The position numbers and the translations under genes are program-made. DNA of 64,000 nt from Psilocybe azurescens (lineage: Eukaryota; Basidiomycota; Agaricomycetes; Agaricales; Agrocybaceae): assembly GCA_023853785.1 (NCBI GenBank), contig JAJIRX010000619.1, positions 1 through 64,000 on the forward strand. Reading direction: 5' to 3'. This document shows, in pieces, positions 45,374-56,055 of the stretch. Below the pieces are notes generated by a model that was given only the letters and a program-made list of their open reading frames with translations, ran no database searches and was not told where the DNA came from. Numbering within the stretch: the stretch's first letter is position 1; the number at the start of each line of letters is the position of its first letter.

Positions 45374-48300
45374 TCAGCCGACACCGGTGGGAGCTGAGCG
45401 GAAGGCGAACACTTTTGGGTTCATCTCCAAAAATGAGTGAAGGTAGCACAACGTAGTCGGCTGCCTAAGCTCACATGCCTTGGGAGGACTATAAGTCTTC
45501 TTGCAAGTGAGGATATGCATGCAGGTTTCCCAGGGACACCCACACGGGCAGGATGTTTCATCATCGTTGAGATTGAATCGGGAATAATAAGACCCGATGG
45601 GCGCATGGTTCAGAATACACCTACACATGCGTGCGTAGAGCTGTGGAGAGCTCATGTTCACAAAATGAACCCAGGGGTTGTCTTTGCCCCCAGGCTGTGC
45701 GACCGCCCCATCGACAGTCTTGAGGTGGAGAAAGTTCTGACCTCAATATTTGGGGTCCTGGAACATGACATTCCAGGAAGCGCCTCGAGAGGGCAGCCTG
45801 CATGTGCAAGCTGTCAAATGATGTGGCTGGGCAGGGGCCCAGTGCAACTTTGAGCTCGGTTGCGTACTCGTGTGCTTTGTAATGCAAGTCCCACTGCAAG
45901 CGCCAAGGGGGCATACACAAAGGTAATTGACTGGCCATCCTTACGGGTGAACCAAGTCTGAAGAGCCTTGCAGACAGCCACTGAGTGGCCCTGTCTGGAG
46001 TGGATAGAAGGATCGACAGCACGACGGGCGGAAGCCATTGAGTCTGTGAATATGAAAATGTCCATGCAATCGTCACGCGAATTCACATTGACAATAGCAG
46101 AACGAATGGCATATAGCTCTGCATCAGGCACGGTGACTTTGCCTGCGATATGCTGAGTGCGCCAGCGCTCTGCTCCGCCGCTGAACAAGATGGAGGATGC
46201 AATGGCTTGATACCATCCTGAGAGGGGCCAACTTGCATCCATCCCTGCATAGTATGTCCCGATGTTCTCCGAGATTTTGTCTTGGAGCTTATCAAGGTGT
46301 TTGGTGCACTGCTTCAATTCCTTATCTGCGTTGCCACAAGAAATCTTGCAGTCATCAAAGTGGACTTGGTCTGCAAAGCGGTCCATGAGTCAAAAACCCG
46401 GTCGGGAGAGCGGGTTCATCGGGAGTAGGGTCTCCGTCAGAGCAAGAACATTATTGTCAGACTCGAATAGAGTCCCACTAGTAGGGAAAATCTCTGGTTC
46501 AGTCATCGTCTGAATCAAGAGAGAAGGGTGCGGCACAATAGTGCTGCAGTTAAAGCGAGAGAGGAAAGCTCTCACAGGATGAATCAGGGTCAAGGTGGCA
46601 AACCGATAATTGGCTCGCTCCGATAGACAACGAAGAAGAAGATTGATGGGGGGAGTCCTGCTAGGGCCTCCACTCCACCAGTTGGGGAGGTGCAAAACGC
46701 ACCAGTAATCCACAATGCTGCAGAGCACTGCATCACGGAGAGATGATGAAGGGCACCTTTGCAGCGTGCAGCTGCAAAGTAGATGGAAGCCGTACATGAC
46801 TATAGGAAGCATTCAGGCGTGATAAAGGACATGCTTCTGGACAGGGTGCAGACCTCAAGTGGAGCTACCCAGCATCTTCATCGCCTTAATGGTTGACAAA
46901 GCCTTGGTAGAGTAATATCGGACATGTTCAGTGAAAGTGAGCTTGCAATCAAAATAAAAGCCCAAGTACCGCCAGTACAGCTTGAGTTTGAGAGGGGTTG
47001 CGCCCGGTATACAGAGTGTAACCCAAATCGACAGGGGGATTGTCTTTGGAGTGCGACCGGTCAAAGTGGAATACTTCAGACTTGTTGTGCTCCAGGGCGA
47101 GTCCAAATTTCTTGAACAGTTCAAAAATGACACCATAGGCCCGTTTAAGGGTGTTACAGTTGTCGAGAAGAGACTTCAATTGCACTACAAGGGTGCCATT
47201 GTCGACATATGAGAGCAAGAAACACCCACGAGTGAGTGGATCTAGCTCGAACAGCCTCATAATGAGGGTAAGATAGAGGGCAGAGAGGACCAGGGACAGG
47301 GCGGAGCCCTGTCCCACTCCTACATCTGCCTGTCGCAGGTCAGAGATAAAGTCACCCCATGCATATTGCATAGAGCGACCAACCAAATAGTGAGAGAAGA
47401 ACTTAATGACATTGTCACTAAACCCTAACTTCCGGAGGATAGCTATGAGGACCTCATGGTTGAGTGACAGGAAGAACTGAGCGACATCAAAGGCAATGAC
47501 ACTAGTCTTGAGTCCCTTGGCTCACCCAGCGTGCACCATGTGCATCAGGATGAGGCTGGCATCTTCGGTGGATTGTTGACGGATCCCTCCGATCTGATTT
47601 GGGTGGAAGATGTCTGAGGCGACGTCATCAAACTGGATACAATTGGAAAGCATTTTCTCAATCAATTTGCCAACGGTGTTCAGGAGCACAATGGCCCTGA
47701 ACGCCTTTGGAGCAGAGTAGGAGGGCTTGTTCGGTTTCGGAATGATAACCGACATGGACTCCTTGAAGTGCTTAGGCCAGTGCCCGACCCAAAGGCAGGC
47801 GTTGGTGAGCAAGAGTAAGACGGTGAAGGCGTGGTGTGGGCCCATGCATCAAAATCTTAAGATGAGACCACTTTATGTGGTCTGGCCCTGGGGCCGACAT
47901 GTTGGAGCAAGAGGCCAAAGCCTCCCGCATCTCAAGTGCAGAGATATCAGGGATGGAATCGAGAATGTCGATGTCAAATGGGCAGTCTGACGCCAAGTTA
48001 TAGGTGTTGTGGAGTGCATCCCACAACTGAGGAAGAGCATGGCAAGGCTGCCCCTGATATTGAATAGCCTTGCACGGTGGTAGCTTGCGCTGTTGGACCC
48101 AAGACATGAGGTCCCAAGTGCACTTGTTGGTAATAGATATTTCTGTGATTCTAGAATCAAAGAAAACCCGTTTGGCATTTTTAACCGCCTTGCGATAGAG
48201 CTTGCAGTCTTCCGTGAGACCATGTTCCCGGTAATCCTGCAGCATAATTGAGCACTCATCCATCCACCACAGCTTGGAGCGCCTCGTAATAGTGACCTCT

Positions 48301-49233
48301 CTGGAGCAGGTTTCCCATGCTGCAGAGAACAAATCAGCAATAGCTTGCGCCACTGTGTCAATCTGGTCGGGTGTGTCGAGAGGAGCATGCTCATCCACTT
48401 TCATGCTGAACTCTCCCTCGATGACTCTGACAAAGCAGATTTGCTCCTCTTTGTTGGACTTAAGAGCTCTGTGGGGCGTAGCCCTAGAATCAGCAGAGAT
48501 AGATAGTGTGGTAGCAAGAGGGATGTGATCTGACTTGCCCATGGCGTTGTGCACCCGGGTGATCTGCGCTGTCAGGGTCTGGTCCGGTTGCACGAATACC
48601 AAGTCAATCACTGTTGAGCAAAAGCCTTGGATGCAAGGGTAGAAGGTTGGCCCGGGTTCACAAAAGGAGCCCATTATAAGCCTAATTCCGACACCATGTT
48701 GAGGAGTTGAGTGGCAACTCCTGGGTGGCTGTGATGTCCTCCATCCCATTCCTGGGAGTGGATGTTAAAGTCGCCCCCATATAGATGAAGGGTGGAAGAG
48801 GCCGCCTCCTCCTAGCGGAGGAGGCGACCGTGTGGGTCTTGTCTGAATAGACATTCATCAGATTGTAGCACTGTCCGTTAGCAAACAGGCTGAGGATGAG
48901 CACGTCGCAATGATCAACAAGATCGCGATGCATAGATGGACAAAACTCTTTCAAGCGGTTAGACACATATGCCATAACCCTTGGGCAAGAGTCGGGTTTG
49001 GGAATATGCACCATAGGCAGCCACAAAGGATGCAATGGGGTGCCAATAACATCATCGCTTGACTTACGAGAAATGGACGGTGTGGTACATACAAACCTCC
49101 AGGGAGGTTCTTGGATAAAAACAATATTGTATGCTAATACAAAATGTTCAAGTATAGTTTCTACACTTAGGCTGGACTTTGCGCAGTTGAAACTCAAAAT
49201 TCTAACCAGAAGGTCCTGGACAGTTTGACTCAT
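45374..49233 (-). pseudogene. LINE-B ORF2 (endonuclease-RT-RNase H, broken)
   Basis: ATG at 49233, one base past the ORF1 stop. Endonuclease 48400-49233, with QEPPWRFV and KSDHIPLATT near 48540; the GDFN block is shifted at about 48780. RT 46950-47900: SVIIPKPNKPSYSAPKAFRA, a motif A block, GVGQGSALSLVLSALY, and YVDNG at about 47205 instead of YVDD. RNase H near 45990-46386: SGWYQAIASS, DAELYAIRSA, FTDSMASARR. The zinc-finger end CMHILTC lies near 45500. Frameshifts near 48800, 47850, 46940 and 46390. Confidence 0.88.
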
Positions 49234-49234
49234 C

Positions 49235-51203
49235 CTAATGACCAGTGGTTAGGGAGGATTGGTGCGTGATAGAATTCGCTCGTACCTGACGATATTTCTC
49301 GGCAGCCCAGAGAGGATTGAACCTGTGACTCCAGAACACGCAAGTGCACTCATGGGCACCATGATTCTTTCTACAGTTGGGGCAGCGAGGTTTATGAGGG
49401 CATGGCTCCCTAGAAGGCGTTGGAGCCTGCGTGGGGTTTGCCCTTGGATTCCCTTGCAACAAGGTGCAACGGCATGGTGCTCCTCCAGCTTGTGAGGACC
49501 AGAGCAGCGCAGACATATAGTGGCAGCCGCATGGCAGCGACCAACGGGATGGCCCCACCTCCAGCACCGAGTGCAGAGGGGGACGCCAGAGCTCTTCGAA
49601 CAGGATCATATCCAAAGGGGATGACCCCTGAACATGAACTGTTTGTCGATGAGCTGGTGGGGCGTGGGCACCGGATGCGGTGTCCCAGATGTCAAAGAAG
49701 GCAGTAGCAGTGGTGCTAGCCTTGGAGGTATGAACTATGCAGGGATCGCCGCACAGTATGTGATATGGAGACCAAATGGGAGAGGCCTTGAGTGCTGAGG
49801 CAACCTCATCCCGTTTGGTGAGATGGTCAAGGTCATAATGAGTGCCTTGGAACCGAGGAACGTCAACAATTTGTAAAAATGATTTGGACGTGGGCATGCC
49901 GACCCATGGCGTAAACTTGTAGTGGGCCTTGAAATGAGAAGTGATTGCGCCCACGGAGAATATCTGTGTCGTGTTTGCTGAGGACTTTATCGGTGGGTAC
50001 AGAGTATCCATCGTAAGCAATTTGAGTACCCAGGACCTTCACTCAAAGGCCCTGGCAGATAAGGATGTCCGAAGACAGGTCCTTGAACAAGGTGGTGAGA
50101 TTAGCGTCTTTCGCATGATCTCCCACGTTGATGAGTAGCTGGCGCCTCCTGGGGCCATGTGCAGTGTACTCTGGGATCTTTCTACCCTTTTGGGAGGGAG
50201 GTCTAGATGGAGGAGCAGCAGGCGAAGCTGGCTGCTTGATGGGAGCGGCCTTGCGAGCAGTGTCTGCGTAAGAACGAGGAGCTGAGCGCGCAGGGCGTGA
50301 GGAGGAAGGGGGCACTGGGGGGGCCTCTGATTAGGGACCACTGGCTTCTTGGCCAGCCAGCGGGGTTGAGGAGGAGCAGGGGTGGAGGCAGGCTTGTCTG
50401 CCCGACCTTTCCCTTTGTTCTGCTGTGCTCGGATTGAAGGTCTAGCCTGAGTGCTCCTGCGAGAGGAGTGAGCAGGCTCAGCCGGGTCATTACAATGTCC
50501 TCATCACCAGCACCGCGGTGGTCAGACCAAGCGGGGGGGGGGGGGGGGGGGGAGGAGATGCAGAGAGGGTCTGGGGAAGTAGGACCAATGGCCAATGGCC
50601 TTCGAATAGTGTTGTCTTCTGCAGTGAATAGCTCCGCAACCGCACGGATTGGGAGGATGTTGTTGGGAGTGGGAGTAGTACCCAAGTCCCCATTGAAGGT
50701 CTCGTGGGTGAAATCAACCACCGCTTGAGCCAGAGATGCCCCCATGGGGGATGAATGAAGGTCGATGTGGGTAGAATTGACATACCCGACAATCGTCCTG
50801 AGTGCTCCCATTATCCTATGGCTATCTTCTACCACATTGGCGTCACCGTAACTGAGTGATAGGTATGCAGGGGAGTCTTCCATATCTTCATCCTCAGTCC
50901 TTGCTGGCGAAGGAGCGTCGGAGGGCTGGGCGGTGTTGTCCCTGGCAGTAACCGTGGGAGTGCAATGACGAGACGACTGCCTTGACGATGTGGCAGAGTG
51001 ACTGGGTTGGGTGGTGCATGCCCCACGTGAAGCAGGGACTGGGCCTTGACTATAGATATCTCGAACAGCAGGAGCGCCCGCTGTAGGTTCCAGGGATGCA
51101 GTCGACAAAGGTTGAACTGCGGATGGTTTGGCTCTGGAGGCCAGCGTCTGAAAAGGGGCGGTGGCCTTGTGGGTTGCTGTTTAGGCAGCATAACTTTGGA
51201 CAC
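49235..51203 (-). pseudogene. LINE-B ORF1 (zinc-knuckle protein, broken)
   Basis: A start near 51203 or 51108 (the frames differ). Acidic region (EDEDMEDSPAYLSLSYGD), conserved middle (MGALRTIVGYVNSTHIDLHS to FTAEDNTIRRPLA), a proline stretch coded by a run of 20 C (G20 on plus, 50533-50552), a proline-rich linker, and C-terminal zinc knuckles ending CPNCRKNHGAHECTC near 49330-49400. Stop TAG is at 49235-49237. Expected to bind the LINE RNA. Shifts near 50200-50320 and within the G run. Confidence 0.82.
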
Positions 51204-51337
51204 CCAAAGCTAATACTGCCAATGGTGGTGCTGCTGGGGGTGGTTACCCAAGTAGATCTTTGTTGAGAACACTGTTGGCGATGAGCAAGTTTTTCTCACG
51301 GTGGCTATGTGGCGGTACTGGAACAAGAAAGGATGAG

Positions 51338-51605
51338 GTTGTTCTTTGTAGATAGGTTCATTTCTTTGCTTCCTACTTTGCATCGACGTTGGCATTATAT
51401 CCCCACAGTAGCTACCCTGTTATGTGTTCAGCAAGGTCATTTATCGTAGGCTTCAGTGTTTCCAACGGACTCTTAGTAGTTCCGACAAACAGTTTCTTAG
51501 TAGTTACCTGGTCGGGCATTTGTACTTAGCAACCGGACTGCTTTTGCACACCGGTATACAAATTGATGATATATAAAAAAAACAAAAAAAAACAAAAAAA
51601 AAAAA
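51338..51605 (+). mobile_element. LINE-C, 5'-truncated 3' end with poly(A)
   Basis: About 250 bp of the LINE 3' UTR (from TTGTTCTTTGTAGATAGG) ending in an A-rich tail at 51585-51605. Severe 5' truncation is typical of target-primed insertion. It abuts the 5' end of LINE-B head-on and copia-6 on the right. Confidence 0.85.
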
Positions 51606-52329
51606 GCTCCCATTTCCTTGGTGAGAACTGTGCCAGGAATCATAGGAGTCAACACAGGACTGCAATCTGTCATGATGTAGCATTCTAGAATGTCTAGAGT
51701 GAACTGGCGTTGGTGCAGAGCGATTGTGCACGATTTGCGATCTCTGGTGATGCCTACACCAAGCAGGAACTCTGTTAGACCAAGATCTCTGCATTTGAAG
51801 TGTTCAGCTAACTGCTTGACTGCTCTATCAATTGCAGCTCCATCCTTGCAAGCTATGGTGATAAGATCTGTCTGCTTCAACTTGCTTGAATCCCATTTGG
51901 GTGAGTGCAGCATGCAATTTGATGTTCCATTGGCGAGCTGACTGCTTGAGACCATACAACAATTTTCAGAGCCTGCAGACCTTGTTTGGAGCGCCCTCAT
52001 AGAATCTATCAGGCTGCTTCATGTAGATGTACTCATCCAAGTCTCCATTGGTGAAAGCAGCTGAGATATCAACAGAGCGCAGTTCCAGGTCCTCAGCAGC
52101 AGCTATAGCAAATGTAGCATATCGTCGCAGGGCAAGGCGTAGGTGCATGGACTTCATGATAGTTGCGTCTGGGACGTTTCGAGCAGCCTCGGGCAACAAT
52201 TCAGGCCTTGTAGCATTCAATGGAGCCGTCTGAATGGTGTTTTATGCGAAACACCCAGCTAGAGCCAATAGCCTTTTCACCTTGTGGCAGGTCCACAATG
52301 TCCCATGTGTGGTTTTGAAGCAAGGTGTT
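51606..52329 (-). pseudogene. copia-6 RT fragment
   Basis: Minus-strand RT pieces: LELRSVDISAAFTNGDLDEY near 52100, and RDLGLTEFLLGVGITR with VLTPMIPGTVLTKEMG near 51610-51800. The YIDD segment is deleted (the frame jumps from QTDL to ITIACKDG near 51860). Cut by LINE-C on the left and by an LTR on the right. Confidence 0.85.
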
Positions 52330-52661
52330 TGTTAGAATTGATATGTCAGACTCAGACTGATGGGATCACATGACAGACACCTATGTAGCTGTAGTACACC
52401 GCTTGAACTCCTTAGTTACTCACTTTGGACTTCAGGCAAGTAGATAGCTTAGTTCAGTCTCAATACACTCAGTTACTCACTTTGAACTTCAGCCCTCATT
52501 GCCACTCTGTCTTATACAGTGTGACCATGAAACTCGGACCACAGGTGTTTTGCACGTTTCCGAACTTGCCATCTCTAACAGGTTATGGGCCCCATGCACA
52601 TTGGCGCTTTAAACTCAATTTCAATGAAAAGTCTCAACTTTTCATTTCCACACTCTTTGTT
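52330..52661 (+). repeat. copia 5' LTR plus leader, opposite to its neighbours
   Basis: A 251-bp LTR (52330-52580, TGTTAGAATTG to TCTAACA) with the 57-bp duplication, then the primer-binding site GGTTATGGGCCCC (52581-52593) and about 70 bp of leader. It stops abruptly at 52661 against copia-8 RNase H in reverse. This is the 5' end of a copia in plus orientation with everything downstream missing. Confidence 0.85.
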
Positions 52662-53930
52662 GCACATCCATGCTATCTCCTTGCCTGCTTCAACAGCTGC
52701 AATGAACTCTGCTTCAGTAGTAGAAAGCGCAACAATTCCTTGCAGTTTGCTGCTCCAGCCAACTGCACCATCAGCCATAATCATCACATAACCACCTGCA
52801 GAGCATCTGGTGTCTTTGCAATCGCCATGAGACGCATCGCAGTAGGTGCTGAACATGTCTAGACCCAGCTTTCCCAAGTAGTGCAGCTTGTGCTCAAGTG
52901 TACCCTTCAAATAGCGCAATAGGTGTTTGACTGCTGCCCAGTGTTTTGGACCAGGATTGCTGTTAAAGTGTGCCAGATAGGCAACTACATGTGCAATGTC
53001 ACTGCAGGTTATAGAGGCGAGATATTGAAGCAAACCAATGCAGCTGAGATAAGGAACATTTGGCATGAATTGAAAATCTTCTGGTGACAAAGCACCCATT
53101 TCCTTGGTGAGAACCGTGCCAGAAATCATAGGAGTCAACACAGGACTGCAATCGGTCATGTTGTAGCATTCTAAAATGTCTAGAATGAACTGGTGTTGGT
53201 GTAGAGCGATTGTGTGCGATTTGCGATCTCTGGTGATGCCTACACCAAGCAGGAACTCAGTCAGACCAAGATCTCTGCATTTGAAGTGTTCAGCAAGCTG
53301 CTTGACCGCTCTATCAATTGCAGCTCCATCCTTGCAAGCAATGGTGATATCATCGATGTAAATGGGAACAAACATGTGAACATGGCCATCAGAGTAGATG
53401 TAGACAGATCTGTCTGCTTCAACTTGCTTGAATCCCATTTGGGTGAGTGCAGCATGCAATTTGATGTTCCACTGACGAGCTGACTGCTTGAGTCCATACA
53501 ATGATTTTTGGAGCCTGCAGACCTTGTTTGAGCGCCCTCATGGAATCCATCAGGCTGCTTCATGTAGATGTACTCATCCAAGTCTCCATTGGTGAGAGCA
53601 GCTGAGATATCAACAGAGCGCAGTTCTAGGTCCTCAGCAGCAGCTATAGCAAATGTAGTGCGATATCGTTGCAGGGCAAGGTGTAGGCGCATGGACTTCA
53701 TGATAGTCGCATCCAGGACGTTGAGAGCAGCCTTGAGCGACGATACGGGCCTTGTAGCATTCAATAGAGCCATCTGAATTGTGTTTAATGCGAAACACCC
53801 AGCTAGAGCCAATAGCCTTTTCACCCTGTAGGAGGTCCACAATGTCCCATGTGCAGTTTTGTAGCAAGGTGTTGTATTCAGCCAGTGCAGCTTTGCTCCA
53901 TCGCTCAAAATCATCACTTCTCATGGCCTA
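52662..53930 (-). pseudogene. copia-8 RT and RNase H
   Basis: Starts with SDDFERWSKAALAEYNTLLQ near 53924, then GEKAIGSSWVFRIKH, a shift near 53700 and 53520, and an open frame from 53501. It has VPIYIDDITIA (YIDD intact), LASITCSDIAHV and RNase H blocks YCDASHGDC and STTEAEFIA. The frame crosses the breakpoint at 52662 and adds about 20 foreign residues from the inverted leader. Confidence 0.88.
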
Positions 53931-55800
53931 CTTGTATTTGTGTGGGTCAGATGTTGAAGCAGCTCCTGCAAATTGAACTTCATCCATATCGTCATCTAGA
54001 GACAGATTTGGCTCATCGTCGTCAGCAGTAGAAGAAGGAGCAGGGACCACCTTCCACCATTCACTAGGGGGGCTTTTGGGGCGCGTGTAGAGTGGTGAGA
54101 CGGCTCAATTGTGCCCTTAGGTGGACGAGGAATGCCAGGAGCGCTGTATTGGAGCTTGTACAGGTGCGGGGTGCTACTGAGCATGTTCTGGGATGATTGG
54201 GATGATTTGTGCATTATCTGGCAGAGGCGGTGCGACTGGTGGCTGAAACACGGCAGGACCGTTGTTGGGTGTGAGCAGAGGCTGTGGTATCACATTTAGG
54301 TTGTTTGGGCGCGAATTTTGGGCTCAGGAGCGAAGTTGTCATCCCCCCGGAATCTGGTACATCTGGGAAGGTCACAGGAGTGCCAACAGGCGTCAGGCTC
54401 ACTGGAGACGTCCATTTGAGGCCTGGAAAGCTCCTTTCATTGAACATAGCTCATTCTGAGATAATGAACTTCTTGGTGACTGGATTGTAAAACTGCCAAC
54501 CCTTGTACCCAGATGGATACCCAACAAAGATACACTTCTCTGTGTGTGATTGCAGCGATTTCCGCTTGTCTCGCTGTATATAGACATATGCAGTACACCC
54601 AAACACCCAGAAATGGCTAATATCGGGTTTCTTCTTGTACCAAGCAGTATAGGGTGTTGTTGCTGCAGGCAGAGACGCAGTAGGGAGCCGATTCCACACA
54701 TGGACATAAGCAGAGACAGCCAGAACCCAAACAACGCAGGTAGATTGGATTCATCTAACATAGCAGTAGCATGGTCAGAAATGGTGCGATTTGCACACTC
54801 TGCAACTCCATTCTGCTGGGGCCTGTTCCTGGTGCTGTGGCGTCGTACAATGCCACACTGATCAGTGAATTTGATGAAAGCAGCTGACATATATTCCCCA
54901 GCCTTGTCATCTTGAATAGCCATGATTTTAGCGTTGAGCTGGTTCTCTGCATACGCTTTGAACGTCTTAAAGGCCTCAAAAGTGTCGCTCTTTTGCTTTA
55001 AGAACAGTACAGCATGCAGCTTGGTACAGTCATCAAGGAAAGTGATCCAATAGCGATATCCCTCTGGACTAGCAACAGGGAGAGGTCCATGAAGGTCAGA
55101 ATGGATGAGCTCAAGTGGTTCAAGTGATTCTCTTGTGGAACTGGGAAATGGTGCAGATGTCATTTTGCCTGCCAGACATGCCTCGCAAATCAGATCAGGC
55201 TGATCTTTGGAGGTAATGACAAGATCGAACACAAGATCGTTGTGTATCAATTGCTTGATCGTAGCATGACTGTGGTGCGCACAGCGACAATGCCAAAGAT
55301 TGATGTCTATTGGGAGAGTTGAAGCTGCACTTGCACATTCCGATATTGGCTCAGTGGATGCATCTAGAATGCCATAATTTTGCGAGGTGACTGTAGCCGT
55401 GAATAGCATCGTTCCATCGTGTTTAAAGAACATGGTGGTCTCATTCACTTCCATGCAGATGCCTTTGTGTTTGGTAAGGTATAAACAAGCCAATAGATTG
55501 TTGCGCAGTAGGGGAACATGCAAAACTTGTGTAAGCTCTACAGAACGCGATTCCTGACCCTCTATCACCGGATTGATCATCACACTCCCAAAACCAGCTG
55601 AATAGACGATGGTGTTGTCTGCTAACTTGACTGGGATGATGTAGGGCGTGTAATTCGCGTATCCATGCGCGATGAGGTGTCATATGACTAGTGGCACCTG
55701 TGTCTGCGAGCCAATGGAAGTTAGCATCACTTTGGGAGGTGTTTGAAGTGGATGTAGACAGTGCACTTGCATTTCCAGCAAATTCTGGCTTGGGATCCTT
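53931..55800 (-). pseudogene. copia-8 protease and integrase
   Basis: Protease WLADTGATSHM near 55715 (DTGA active site). Gag-pre-integrase finger (WHCRCAHHSHATIKQ, CEACLAGK) near 55170-55300. Integrase core IHSDLHGPL, the YWITFLDDC block, FTDQCG and NRPQQNGVAE between about 54790 and 55110. Most of this is one long frame (55583-54399). GYPSGYKGW lies near 54500, followed by a proline-rich linker to RT. Frameshifts near 55585 and 54720. Confidence 0.88.
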
Positions 55801-56055
55801 CTCAGTGGTCTCCTGCGCTTTCCTGGCCTTCTGACCTCTGTTCTTGTACCTAGTGCAGACACTTTCCTTCGCTTTCTCTTGAGAGTCAAGATATCGGCTG
55901 CATTCAGCTTGCATGTGGTTGTTCATGCCACAAAATGTGCAGAGGAGCATAGGGGGGCGTAGGAGTGCAAGATGACAATGCTGCAAGGGCAGAGGCAACG
56001 CTGGGAGCGGCAGAAGCGCTGATGGCGACGTTGGGACTCCTCTGTGACAAAGGCC

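Larger units (their letters stand above)
43162..51337 (-). mobile_element. LINE-B, near full-length Tad1-like non-LTR retrotransposon
   Basis: Order on the minus strand: 5' UTR (51204-51337), ORF1, ORF2 with endonuclease, RT, RNase H and zinc-finger end, 3' UTR (45373 down to 43183), and a poly(A) tail read as 21 T at 43162-43182. Tc1-2 sits in the 3' UTR. RNase H after RT plus an AP-type endonuclease fits the fungal Tad1 clade (family knowledge). It is the most complete LINE copy in the window. Confidence 0.88.

Noticed and set aside
43162..51605. LINE with 5' inversion by twin priming
   Set aside because: The minus-strand LINE has its own 3' UTR and poly(A) at 43162, so the plus-strand piece is a separate 3' end and not the other half of one insertion.
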